Position numbers and translations under genes: made by a program. From Campanula takesimana (lineage: Eukaryota > Streptophyta > Magnoliopsida > Asterales > Campanulaceae), in assembly GCA_026119855.1 (NCBI GenBank), contig JAOWBW010000362.1, positions 186,001-250,000 on the forward strand: 64,000 nucleotides of DNA, read 5' to 3'. Each line of letters starts with the position of its first letter. Positions within the stretch are counted from its first letter, which is position 1. Of this stretch, positions 11,435 through 22,899 are shown piece by piece. The notes below the pieces were generated by a model, which was not told where the DNA came from, made no database searches, and saw nothing but the letters and a program-made list of their open reading frames with translations.

Positions 11435-11964
11435 TAAATCAAAATACCTTGCAAGAAACTCTAGAGCTATGATTAATATGTTGGTACTTATTCTTTACGA
11501 TATTTCTTGCCTTTCTAAGTTTGTTGTTACAGAGTCTAGACTCGGAACTTTTCTTTTATTGACTCATCGTGGGCTTAGATTTGGTCTAATATATGATATT
11601 GGTCCAAATAAAAATTAAATTTGGGAGATGATGTGGCATGATAACATCAAGGTTTAGCTTATAGATCTATGATATGCAACAAAACCCCAAATTGAAGGGT
11701 CAAAAAGTTTTTTTTTTTTTTTTTTAAAGAAAAGTGATTATTATTTTTGTTTAAGTATTGAATAATAACTGAATACAAAACACTTTGACATGAAAAATCT
11801 ATCGTATGTATTTTTTTAGTTTATTTCTTGTTGCATTATGAAAATATTAATAATCAATGTTCAAAGCACCAATAAATTGTTACTACTATCGGCTACTTTA
11901 TCTCTCTTAACAAAACTTATTAATAAAAATTTTGTTAAAAAAAATAGTAGTATAATAACAATTA
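11435..11964. other. non-coding AT-rich sequence
   Basis: Starts with the right copy of the MULE 1 target duplication. It holds a T-run at 11708-11726 but no ORF, RNA gene or repeat pair that I can support. Confidence 0.6.
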
Positions 11965-12218
11965 CTCCCTCCGTGTCTAAGAGTAAGTGTCTACCTTTTT
12001 TGCATGTTAGCACGAAGGAACTTTGAGCAATAACTTTAGGTTGATTTAATTATCTTAATGAAAATTTAAAATTGTTATTGATAGTATATATAATGGTGTC
12101 TAAGAAACAAGTTTTATATTTTCATTAAGATAATTAAATCAACCAAAAATTATAGCTCAAAGTTCCTTCGTGCTAACATACAAAAAAGGTGGACACTTAC
12201 CCCCTGAGACGAAGGTAG
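11965..12218. mobile_element. Stowaway-type MITE
   Basis: TA dinucleotides flank inverted ends (CTCCCTCCGTGTCTAAGAGT and its diverged complement at the right). The two halves are complementary over most of their length (AAGTTCCTTCGTGCTAACAT in one arm mirrors the other), so the transcript would fold into one long hairpin. Confidence 0.75.
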
Positions 12219-12762
12219 TATATAATATAATGTGGTCAATCAAATAACAATTTCATAATCAGGTGGTCTGATAACCACATAAAAGATATCACTGTATCTT
12301 TCACACACTTTTTTTTTTCACATAATAAATGTCATATTTGACTTATAATCAATGTTTTTTTAAAGAAAGTAATTTTGTGCATTATTTTTATTGTGGTAAA
12401 CTTATAGTATAACTATATTTTAATTTAAAAATACGACGGTTTTTTGTAGTAAACGAAAAAGAAAGTGTGATATTGTTATATGATGGAGGAATTGCTTCAT
12501 CTCAAAATGATGTTGCCACTTTTTTGTGTGTGTTTATTTGAAAGAACTTTGAGTAATAAATTAATTATCATAATTAATATAACTTTACAATCATTATTGA
12601 TATTATCTCTATAATGGTGTATTAATATCAAGTTTTAAATTTTGATGAAGATAATTGAATTAATATAATAATATTGCCCAAATCATTCAAATTAATAAAT
12701 AAAAAGTTGAATTATCAACTCGACTCAATGCATTTAAGGGAAGAAGCAAGAAATAGGATTTC

Positions 12763-12975
12763 GAACCGCTGCACCGGGCGGTTAGCTCCACCCAATGGTG
12801 GAGATTGGAGCCACCTCATTTTAGCTTCACCCAACGGTTCAGATGTGTCCGAACTCGATGGGACCCACAAAAAATTGAAATCATCTTAGCCGCACACCCA
12901 AACCGCTCGCCTATGTGGCCTTGATCGGAGCCATTAGATGGAGAGGTGGAGCTAACTTGAGTGGAGCGGTTCCGG
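12763..12975. mobile_element. probable GC-rich MITE, class uncertain
   Basis: The ends GAACCGCTGCACC... and ...GGAGCGGTTCCGGG are imperfect inverted repeats of about 30 bp, and both arms contain TTAGCTCCACC. GC content is well above the AT-rich flank. I found no convincing target duplication, so the superfamily is open. Confidence 0.45.
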
Positions 12976-13953
12976 GTCCTAAGAAATATGTAGACAGAGA
13001 TTTTAGACGTAGTTAAAAAACAGTAAAGACTTATAGTGATGTGTGCTAAGTTTAGTCCAAAAAATATGATTGATGGATAAAGTTTATTTGGGGAAGATTA
13101 AAAGTGGGCAAGAATTTGTCATTCGACAAGATTGCGTCAAGCACCGATGTGGACAGACAGAGCCATGTGCCTTTAACTTGATCTATTGGTTCTTAATTGT
13201 TTGGTTGCCGGAGTTTTTCGTGTTCTTAGTAATTTAGTTGATAACTGAGAACTTACTGATAAGTTCTCAACTGTTTGGTCGCTGGAAGGTCACTAATTTT
13301 TTTATTATTTTATTTTATTTTATGCGCCGGAGTTGGTGGTTGCCGGAGTTGTTGACTGAAGAAGGTGGTGAGGGTAGCCTAAGGTGATAGTGGTTTGGGT
13401 GAAAGTAAAATGTTGAGAGGGTGGAAATAGTAAAATATTGAGGAAGATGTAAGCAAGAGACTATATGGTTAATCAAAATATTCCTTGTCTTAAAATGTAA
13501 TACACGCTTCCTAGAAGGATTATATGGTAAATCCCCCTATTGTAATTCGTAAATGTTATTCCTAAACAAGTATTCTTTAATTAACTACTAAACACTTTTT
13601 TAGTGAAAAAAAAAGTAGATTTTGGGGAAAAATTAGTTTTTTCATAAGATAAAAAGTCAATTTTTTAATATAGTTTCACTTTTAAAATAGCGAGTTTAGA
13701 CCTCACAACAGTGAGTTTAGACCTTAAAACACCTAGAAATAAAATAGCGATTTTGGGTCTTAAAACAGTGGGTATAGGCCTTAAAACACCTAAAATAAAA
13801 TAGTGAGTTTATGTGTAATATTTTGATAGCACGTAACAAGAATAAGATTCTTACTGATATTAATTAAAATAATATGTTGATAAGAAGTTCTAGTGATTAA
13901 TATCACAGTTCACCATATAAAAAGTACAATAAAACATTACACAATTAATAAAT
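12976..13953. other. non-coding AT-rich sequence with a short tandem duplication
   Basis: From about 13684 to 13800, a 57-bp unit (AAATAGCGA..TTAAAACACCTA) occurs twice plus a partial third. The rest shows no gene. Confidence 0.6.
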
Positions 13954-14645
13954 TTAGAGAAGTCCGTCTATTGTCAAAGGCTTCCCCAGTAAATATTGAT
14001 ATCTATTTTTTAAACTGGCGATCGTAACACTTAAATTCTCTCCTTCATGTTTCCGTAAAGCCAACTCACGTTCCCGCTCTTGGACAAAAAAAATCAGCCT
14101 CTCTACATCCGCCCTCCCCCCTTGTATGTCTCTCTCAATGTCCCCAATCCTCTTTCCGAGCTCAGTCTTTGCAAGTGTTGCTTCATTTGCCGCACCAAAT
14201 GATTTTACTGCATCAAGAAGTTGAACGACTTGCAGGCGGAGCCACTTCACATTGAAGTTCATTTTCTCAGCATCTTTCAAGAACACATCGTATTCAAGCA
14301 AAGTGTCGATATCAAGTCCATCCAGTTTCTTGCCTTGCAAGTCTTCTATGATCATGCATATGCCTTCGAGCATTGTAGCTATCAGATAGTTAGACTTGCA
14401 ATGACAGTCTTTTGAAATGTCACCGTGCTTGTTTATTATAGATTGGAGGATTAGTTCCCAGTTTGGGTTTATAGGGTGACTTGTTATTGCAGTGCTTTCT
14501 ATATTGAAAATGGGTGCAGAACTGACAGATCAATGATCTATTTGATCGTAGAACCTACGAGTTCCATCATTTGTTCGAGCAACTTGTATAGATGAAAGAA
14601 TTGTATTTTTGGGAGGAATTTCCATCTTTTCTTCCACTTGATCTG
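13954..14645 (-). pseudogene. fragment of a coiled-coil protein gene (PEARLI-4/MATH-CC-like C-terminal region)
   Basis: A minus-strand exon begins after a good acceptor (TACTTCTTTCAG, ending at 14646) and reads in one frame to the stop at 13954, except for an in-frame TGA at 14530-14532. After the TGA the frame contains HPINPNWELILQSII, KHGDISKDC and a long helical region rich in Leu, Glu, Lys and Arg, ending LLGKPLTIDGLL. From memory, HPINP..L...I..KHGDI followed by a coiled coil is the pattern of plant phospholipase-like PEARLI-4 and MATH-coiled-coil proteins. No upstream exon is visible before 15000. The longest ATG frame is 139 residues (14373-13954). It could still be a short expressed gene, but the missing 5' half and the stop favour a remnant. 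Confidence 0.55.
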
Positions 14646-15854
14646 AAAGAAGTAAGCATTAATATAGTAAAGGAGCACATGTAATTGACCAACAACAGAT
14701 GAGATAAGAAGCATTTTTCAAAACATAAAAGGAAAGGAAACAATTATTACTTAAATGAATTTCTCATTTCCACTATTTACTGATTACTATAATTTGGTAG
14801 TGATGCAATAATCAAATTTAAGGTAATAATTTGAATTATCATAATCTAATCTAAGAGTTAATTGGAAATTACATTGTGAAGTACATGAATTGTTACTTTT
14901 GTTATAAGTAGATTTTGTAATTGAGAGATATAAAGTAATTTCTTTATGTTCATAAATGAATGTTTAAATATAATTCAGAATTGTTAAAAAAAATCTTAAT
15001 ACATTTACATTTTACTTTATATGCAATATTAATATTATGGTGTCTTTACTATTATTATAGAAAGGGATGTTGGGTTACATTTTTTCACGTTGTCAATGTT
15101 GATAATTTTACCTCTGGACCTTAAACATTATTAATACACTAGCATATAATCCCATACTTCGCACGGGGTCTAGAGTACACGCATCATTTGGTATTTTATA
15201 AAATGAAAAATAATTTTTTATAAAATATTATTCAAAAGATAGACAACATAAAGTAATAATCTTTCATTAAACAAATTAATAATTTATAAATAGAGAGGGT
15301 TAGAAAGTGCATTCGTATATAAAAACTTATTTTGAAATAATCAATTTGATACTTATAATATAAAAATTGAAAAATTAAATAAAAATAAAGATGAAGATCT
15401 AATTGAAAATAGACGTGGAGTTCATATAATTTAGCAACCCATTTTTTCAAAATAATACTTGCAAGTGAAATAATAGAAATAATGGATTGAGTTTGAGGAA
15501 AGAAAATGAGTGGGTCAATTGCACATGATTTTTTTTTTGTCGTTGTTGAAAGAATTGCACATGAAGTTTATGATTGATTCTATATTTCTGACTTTTAAAA
15601 CATCAAACTATATAGGCCTCAACTTTGTGGGTTTGCTAGTTCATTGGTTTTTTTCTTTTTGGAAGCTCCCTACTACACATATGCCACACAATAAGTGAAT
15701 CGTCATTTTATATTCTTTTCTAGAGTAAATGTACAAATTTATTTTTAATTGTCATCATGTCATGAATGATTACATTCACACTGCATTGACCTTTGAAATT
15801 TCCCACATATTCATTCCCCTTCTTCATGTTCATGCACACATATATTCTCTCATT
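14646..15854. other. non-coding AT-rich sequence
   Basis: No gene is supported. Short frames here lack codon structure. A stretch at 15138-15178 (CTAGCATATAATCCC..GCACGGGG) looks like a dispersed plant repeat end, but I could not find its partner. Confidence 0.55.
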
Positions 15855-16990
15855 CTACTCCCTCCATCTTAAAAGATAATCTTTACTTTTTTTTTAATAA
15901 CATTTTGATATTTATGGTCAATTCAATTAAATTTATATCATAATAAAATAAGTAAAAAAAGTAAATAATATACGAAATAAAAACTTAATTAAAAGAACAA
16001 CAATAGAAAAGAAACATTCATAATCTTGATGAAAATAGAATTTTTTGTCACAAAATAAAACATACTGTATGCACTTTAACATAATATCACTATACAAAAA
16101 TAAAAAAAATATCATAATAAAAATATGAAAATTTAAAATTTGAATTCTAATAAAAATAAAAATATTAATATTTTTTCACAATTTTAATCAAAATAGACAA
16201 CAAAAGGAAAATAAATAATGTAATTAAAATTAATATCAACACAAAAATGATAAGCAAATCATAAGGTAAAAATAAATATCAAAAAAATAAAATTAAAATC
16301 AAAAGACGTAAGAAAAATAAAATCAAAATAAAAAAGTAAGAAATATCATATCTTAATCCAAGGAAAAACAATGGAAAAGAAGTATTCAAATATAGAAAAT
16401 AGGCTCAAATAAATTAAAAAAGAAACTGTAAATTTGCTATCAAAAAACAAAAACTCAAACTAAAATCAATATTAAAAATATACATATACAAAGTTAGAAA
16501 TAAATAGAAATAAAAAATCAAAATAAATAAAAACAATGGAAAACCATTCACAAACGCAATCAAAATAGATAAAAATAACAACGGAATGTTCAAAAATACA
16601 TAACCAATAAAAGTACTATAAAAAACACAATCAAAGAAAATTGTACATTGAAATACGTAAATTAAAATTTAATTAAAAAAAGAAAAAAAGAAAACATTAA
16701 CAAAAGTAATCAAAATAAACCAAAAAGTGATAAATAAAATCAAATCAAAAATAAAAAAGGCAATATAAAATAAAGAGTAAAACTAAAATCAATATAATTT
16801 AAAAACATAAACAAAACAAAAATAGATAACTAAAAAGTATATATACATATATATTTAAAAAATCAAATCTTAATCAAAACTAAAAATAATAATTAAGAGC
16901 AAATTTATAATTTGTATCAAGGTGTAATACGACAAATTTAAAGAGAATGGAAAATAATTCAAAATGAAAGATTATGATGAAAATAATGAT
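15855..16990. repeat. A-rich, strand-asymmetric low-complexity block
   Basis: From about 15950 to 16990 the plus strand is overwhelmingly A with scattered T, C and G, built from variants of AAAATCAAAATA/AAATAAAAA. It starts beside a lone MITE-like end (CTCCCTCCATCTTAAAAGAT near 15860). No coding potential is visible. Confidence 0.75.
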
Positions 16991-17262
16991 TAGTGTTAAC
17001 TTATTTGGAGCTTGATTGGCAATGGCATATAAGCCAAAAGATCATGTCTCCTAACCTATTTGAGAGAAACACACAATTGTGTGGGAAAAAAAAAAAAGAT
17101 ACGTGGGAGATAGAGAGATGGAAAGGGAGGAGGTTGTGTGGGCATTTGAGAATTGTGTTTATTTTACTAATGGGTCTTATTGTGTGACTTTTCAATTATT
17201 GGGCTCTAATGCTTCCACTTCTCAAATTTTAAAATGAAGGCTTTCAAAGGTGTTACCAAGTA

Positions 17263-17529
17263 CTCCCTCCGTCCCGCCGGAAACTTCAAAAAAAAATTAT
17301 GGCACAAGAATTAAGGGAAAAAGTGAAAAAGGTGATGTGTTGTGAGTGTTGATAGTTGAGTGGGAGAGAGAAAGTGGGGTAGAGAATAGTTAGTGGGTTA
17401 GTGGATGTGAGTATGAGAAGTGGGACCCACTAATTAAAAAGTATTAAAAACTTTCCATTTATGGATTTTGCAATTTCTATGGGACGCCCAAAATGGTAAG
17501 TTTTGCAATTTCCGGCGGGACGGAGGGAG
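17263..17529. mobile_element. Stowaway-type MITE (267 bp)
   Basis: Flanked by TA (17261-17262, 17530-17531), with near-perfect inverted ends CTCCCTCCGTCCCGCCGGAA / TTCCGGCGGGACGGAGGGAG. It has no coding capacity. It is one of at least a dozen CTCCCTCCGTCCC elements in the window and one of the best preserved. Confidence 0.88.
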
Positions 17530-17531
17530 TA

Positions 17532-18043
17532 TAATGCAAATGTATGTTATTCTTTTTATATCAGTTGGTATATTTTAATTCACATAATCATAGAACTATA
17601 TATATAGTAATACATCATAAGTCAGTTCAATAGTCCTATATTAAAAGTAAATAATTATCTACAATGATTATTTACCTATTCCTATTCCTATTGAATAAGG
17701 TTTAATGACATGTACTTAGTCTTATTACATTTATAATTATCATTGTAATAGTTGAAATGAATTTACAACATTCATAAGTACAATGCATGTTCACATTATC
17801 TTTATGACTATAACTATTGGTACATATGAATAGATACTTTCTTATTATGACTATACATCTTACATATTCTTAAAGTACTTATACCCATAACTAAGAATGT
17901 AACCTATAGTATGTGACTAATTAGCGACAAACGAAGAGTTTTAGCATTAATGACATTTATCCTACGTGGGAGCCTTAGAGGCAAGATAAACCAAATTCAT
18001 GATGAGGTGTCATTCCCATGATGAGTTTGGCCTACTTTAATAA
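17532..18043. other. non-coding AT-rich sequence
   Basis: I see no gene or repeat structure here apart from the left target duplication of the following hAT element. Confidence 0.6.
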
Positions 18044-18051
18044 ACTATAAG

Positions 18052-18810
18052 TAGGGGTGTAAGTGGTTCGGTTCAAACCGCGGTTTGAGACTGAACCGAA
18101 CCAAACCATGCGGTTTGGTTTGGTTTTCAAGCATCAATGGTTCGGTTCAGTCTCAAGTATTGGCAAACCACATGGTTCGGTTTGGTTTGTGGTTTGACCT
18201 TCCCAGACCAAACCAAACCGCGATTTGAGACCGCGAGACCGAACCACCAAGCCGAACCGCCAGACCAAACCACATTACATAAACTAATCCTCACCCCAGT
18301 TTCACATCTTATTTAATATTTTTGTATATTTATTATTAGATCAATAAGAAAGCCTACATTACATAGACTAATCATAGCTCCCATTTTGTATTTTATTTAA
18401 TATAAATTTCATCGTTTGTTATCTTCATTCCGATTTGCGATATATAAATTACCAATTTCTCTCCACGATCTACATTGTAAAGTGTTTTTTTTTCCTTCGG
18501 CCTCTCTCATCCTCTAGTCCCTCTCTTCATGTGACTTTCCTCTTCAAGGCCCACATCTTTCTCCCTTCCTCCGTGATCATGGACAATTAATAATGAGTTG
18601 CGGTTTGAAGTGTAGTCTAAACTATGGTTTGAACCACGATTTGATCCACTTAATTGAACCGCGGTTTGAAACAAACCGAACCAAACCATAGCGGTTTGGT
18701 TTGGTTCGGTTTGAAATTTTTCATGGTTCGGTTCGGTTTGGAATTTTCACAAACCGATGACTAGCGGTTCGGTCCAAAAATACCCCCAAACCGAATCATC
18801 TACACCGCTA
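18052..18810. mobile_element. non-autonomous hAT element (759 bp)
   Basis: A perfect 8-bp direct duplication, ACTATAAG, flanks it (18044-18051 and 18811-18818). The termini TAGGGGTGTA and TACACCGCTA are inverted with one mismatch. Both arms are packed with GGTTCGGTTTGG/CCAAACCGAACC words that can pair with each other. An 8-bp duplication with short TAGGGGTG-type ends fits the hAT superfamily. There is no transposase ORF. Confidence 0.85.
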
Positions 18811-18818
18811 ACTATAAG

Positions 18819-19099
18819 TATGGATTTAGACCATAACTATATATATATATGAGCTAGTCTCCCATGAGAACACCTATATCCATCTCTTCCATGAGACGGG
18901 TTTTTTTTGTCCACCCGACCCGACCCATTGAACTGGAACCATGACCAATGAGGCATAACATGCCACGTGGCAACCACCCATTGGCCCAAAAAAATAAAAA
19001 TAAAAATAAAAAATAATTTGAGTTTTTATATTTTTTCCAGCTTTTCCGTCGTTTATCAAAACTAATAGTTATCATAGCTTAATGTAATGACTGTATACA
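18819..19099. other. left flank of the nested cluster, possible end of an outer element
   Basis: Contains TA repeats, then CCCATGAGAACACC and GAGACGGG, which recur inverted at 42500-42540, followed by AT-rich sequence. It was contiguous with 41385 onwards before MULE 2 inserted. Confidence 0.35.
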
Positions 19100-19539
19100 T
19101 ATAAAGTAGGTAAAACTGCATAAAAAATCACTCAACTATGACCAGTTTGGGCATTTGGTCACTAAACTAATTTCCTTTTGAAACAACACATTCAACTAAG
19201 TGTTTATTGAATCGAAAGTCACTATCACTAACACCGTTACATTTTTTCGTTAAATAGTCATGTGCCAATCACATGACTTTTTATCAAGGGTATTTTAGTA
19301 CAAAAATATGGACGACCCATTTTCTGAAAACGGTCGGGGATAGCCGGAGACGGAGGTGCCGGAATTTTGACTAGTGAGCTCATTTTCGCTCCGTTGATGA
19401 TGATCTCTACGCCGTTGGCCTCGTTTGGTTAAGGCGCAGCTGCCGGCGGCGTTCGTTTGTCTCGCCAGGAAGACTGGTAACGGAAAACGGTCGCCGGAGC
19501 TAGTGTAGATATGGCCCGAAGCTTCACCGACAAAGTTTG

Positions 19540-20933
19540 TGTTGGATATTATGCCTTAGGCCCTTGAGAAAGGCCTATGCGTTATTTCATGGCTTCATTG
19601 TTATAGAGATAATAAACCCGATTATTATATATTTTGCATGTTTATTATAATGATCATTGTCCCTAGCACTTATGAAGGGCTAACATGAGTTTAATGGATA
19701 ATCATATGATGGTTATAGCGCATAGGATGCGGATTAAACTTGTGGGTACATGTTGGAGAACAAGTACTGGATAGACCCGTTATGAGATTTATGTCATGGT
19801 CAAATGTCATAATTAAATCTCATAGTAGTTATATCATTTATCCTTAGACCTGAGATTATCATAGTCTTCCACATGATGAACATTATGTTTGACGTACTCA
19901 AACGCTACCCCTAACCGGGTGGTTATAAAGGCTATAATTGGCATAATCGGATTCTTGTAGGGAAGAATGATAAGTCAAGATGGGATTTGTCCCTCTCTCA
20001 AGAGAGATATCTGCTTGACCACTCGATGAGTGAGATTGATAATAGTGTACGGCCGTACGCAAATGAATTGAAGCGTTCAATGTTATTTGCTCATATCAAT
20101 CTACTCGGGATCGAGAAAGCATTGGACAACATAAGTTGACGTGGACCATTACTTATGTCCAATATGATATCGTGTGACAAAGGGATTGTGATATGTTCTA
20201 TAAGGTTACTTTGGGCTTTCAAAGTTATACTAATTGGGTAGTCATAATGGCTTGCTAGAGTCCGCTTATGACTTACGGGTTCTGACTCGTTCGGACTCGT
20301 TGCCAACTTAGTATAATCCTATTGGGTCACACACAATAGAACGGATTGAATAAGACACAGAAAATGGGAAAAACTGGATCCTGTTGGAAGGATCCGTACG
20401 GATGGTTTGGGAGCCACCCAACCAATCCGTACGGATGGTTTGTCCAGGCGGAAAACAGTTTGTTCAGATCTCTTGTTTGACAAGGAATTCTGATCCCAAA
20501 AGGAATTAGGTTTATACCCTATTATATATGTGTGCAGTCGGGTTTGAGGAACCTAATGGTTGATTTTAGAAATTATAACATGTTGTTTGAGAAACAATTA
20601 CACAAATATAGAGGGGATTATTAGTTTTGAGATTTAGAATCATCATAACTCAATAATCAATGGAGCAAAATAATTCTTACGAAGAAATCGTTTCTTCATC
20701 AAGCCTTGGGTCTAGCAATCCAGATCAAGAAGGTGTTCTTGATATCCGTTCGACGTGTGGATACCGATAGAGGGTGTTTGATTTACACCTTAAAGTCCGT
20801 GTTCATGGATTCGATCTTCAAGGGTATGTTTCTTTCATCTTGTATTTAATTTAATCAACATGCACGGATCCGGGCTCTTGGGTGTTTGATTTTATCTGTT
20901 TATTCCGCTGCGCATGATGCATCAAAATCCACA
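19540..20933 (+). repeat. 5' LTR of copia 1
   Basis: Starts TGTTGGATATTATGCC and ends ATCCACA just before the primer site. It contains two ATCCGTACGGAT palindromes (20392-20403 and 20425-20436) about 100 bp before a TATA-like TTATATATG (near 20521), and a GTACGGCCGTAC palindrome near 20046. It matches 39449-40844. Confidence 0.95.
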
Positions 20934-20935
20934 GT

Positions 20936-20947
20936 GGTATCAGAGCC
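20936..20947 (+). other. primer-binding site, initiator tRNA-Met type
   Basis: TGGTATCAGAGC, the standard copia primer site, two bases after the LTR end. Confidence 0.9.
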
Positions 20948-21344
20948 CCGTTCATTGTTGATTATTTTAGTATATCATGTTGAAATTGTTTAATTCGATT
21001 ATATAATATCTACATGATAATAAAATGAATGTGTGATTTGAGTTTTATATATGAGATATAAAATTTATGAGCATGAATATGGGGATTATGTAATTATTAT
21101 ATTGATTTGATCCATATGAATAATTGGATGTTGGGATTATCAATAAATAATTGGATTATGTGTATTGATAATTTAGATCTATATTATATATATAATAAAT
21201 TGTTTATTCATGATATTGATTAAATCTAATTAAATTCGTAATCTGTAAATTCATGTTTCTGTAATCTGATTATGTACAAACATGATATTGGATTTGGTCG
21301 AATTTCTGAAATTCTGAAAAAACTGGAAATCTGGGATCCTACCA

Positions 21345-21960
21345 ATGGTTCCGTACGGATGGTTTGGATGATGTCAAACAGATCCGTACGGATAGTTAGG
21401 AAATTCTCAGATTTGATTTTGTTTTCTGGTGTTCAGATTATTCTGTAAATTGTTTACAGAATTCGAATCTGGAAACCGGAAACTGCTTTCAGACGGCTGG
21501 TATTCGAAATCGTGTTTCCTGAAACAGTTTTCAGCCTAAGAATTCAAAAGGAATTGCAGAAATCAGAGTTCTAAAGAGTTTAGAACTGATGTAATCTGTG
21601 AGATTAAGAGACAATGAAAGATCTTGAAACAAGTATCCAATCTATACGGGAATGTGGATGCCTTTTGGCTTAGTTTCGACCGTATAGAGAAGTTGCTTGG
21701 TTTCTTGATCTTAGCACGGAAATGTGGATGCCTTTTGGCTTAGTTTCGGCCGTGCAGTTTATGCTTTCAATTTCAAGATGCTCTGCGGATACAGTTTCAG
21801 AATTCTGAAGAGTTCAGAGTTTATGTGACCTGTATGAAAGAGCTGTACGGATAAATCTGGATGCTTCCAGAAACATCCGTACGGATGGTTTGGGCATTAC
21901 TGATTCTGATCTGTTTCAGACGGCAGGTTTTGGAAACCGTGTTTCCTGAAACAGATTTAA
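21345..21960 (+). repeat. repetitive leader of copia 1
   Basis: Between the primer site and the coding remnants: ATCCGTACGGAT-type palindromes at 21349-21360, 21382-21393 and 21875-21886; a direct repeat of about 35 bp (ATGTGGATGCCTTTTGGCTT...) at about 21655 and 21723; and a duplicated CAGACGGC..CCTGAAACAG module at about 21490 and 21918. The palindromes match those in the LTRs. Confidence 0.8.
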
Positions 21961-22899
21961 GTTCAGAAGTCCAAACTGTTAATGAGATCAGAATCTTAAA
22001 GGAGTTTAAGATTGGCGTAATCTTAAAGTTTCAGAATTTATCCCTATACAAAGTGCAAATAGTTTGCAGAGAAGGAAACTATATTTGGATTAATTTATTG
22101 CATGGACCAATGGCAGGCTTACGCCTTGTTTCTGGGAATGCGAATGAAATATCCAATCTGTAAATCGTTTACAGATAATTTAGATTCCGTTCCCGCAATG
22201 TTGCTTCATAATTGAATCACAAGATTTTGCTTCTGTTAATTAATTGGATTAGTTAACATCATTATGCAAAGACTATATTATATTATGTTTGACATAATTA
22301 AACATATGATGCATATCTCTAAGTAAATAAACCTTCTTAAAACTTAAGTCAAGTGCCAATCCATGATTAAAACACTTGTGAGTACATGGGTAGTTTTATG
22401 TGGGTTACGCCCTAGCGTAGGTGCATTAATTCTATTCATCTATGAGCAAGATGAGTGAATCAGAGTTTCCTATACGTTTAAAATGGTTTGACTTAATTGG
22501 GCTATCAAAACAGTTTTGGGCCTAAGACACAGATGAGATTAAAACATGTTTGACATAAGATGTCTAACAATCTCATAAAAGATCTAAGAGTCACATATGA
22601 TGTGATTGATAAAGAGTTATCTACCTAAATAACTTGATTTTGAGCAGTCGTTCCCTAGCCGACTCAAAGTTGGGTGAAATACGGATCTTAGCCTACTTAA
22701 ATTATATTATACAATTGTTGTATTTGAAGGTGTATAATTTAGTGAGAGTATTTATGAAATACATTATATGTCTCTAAATGATAATGGTATGAAATATATG
22801 TGTATATTTATTTGCATATTTTGTAGAATGTCTTAAACTATAATCATGTATAATCACTGCAATAGAACCCACTTAAAGAGAATAAGATTAACTTCCTTG

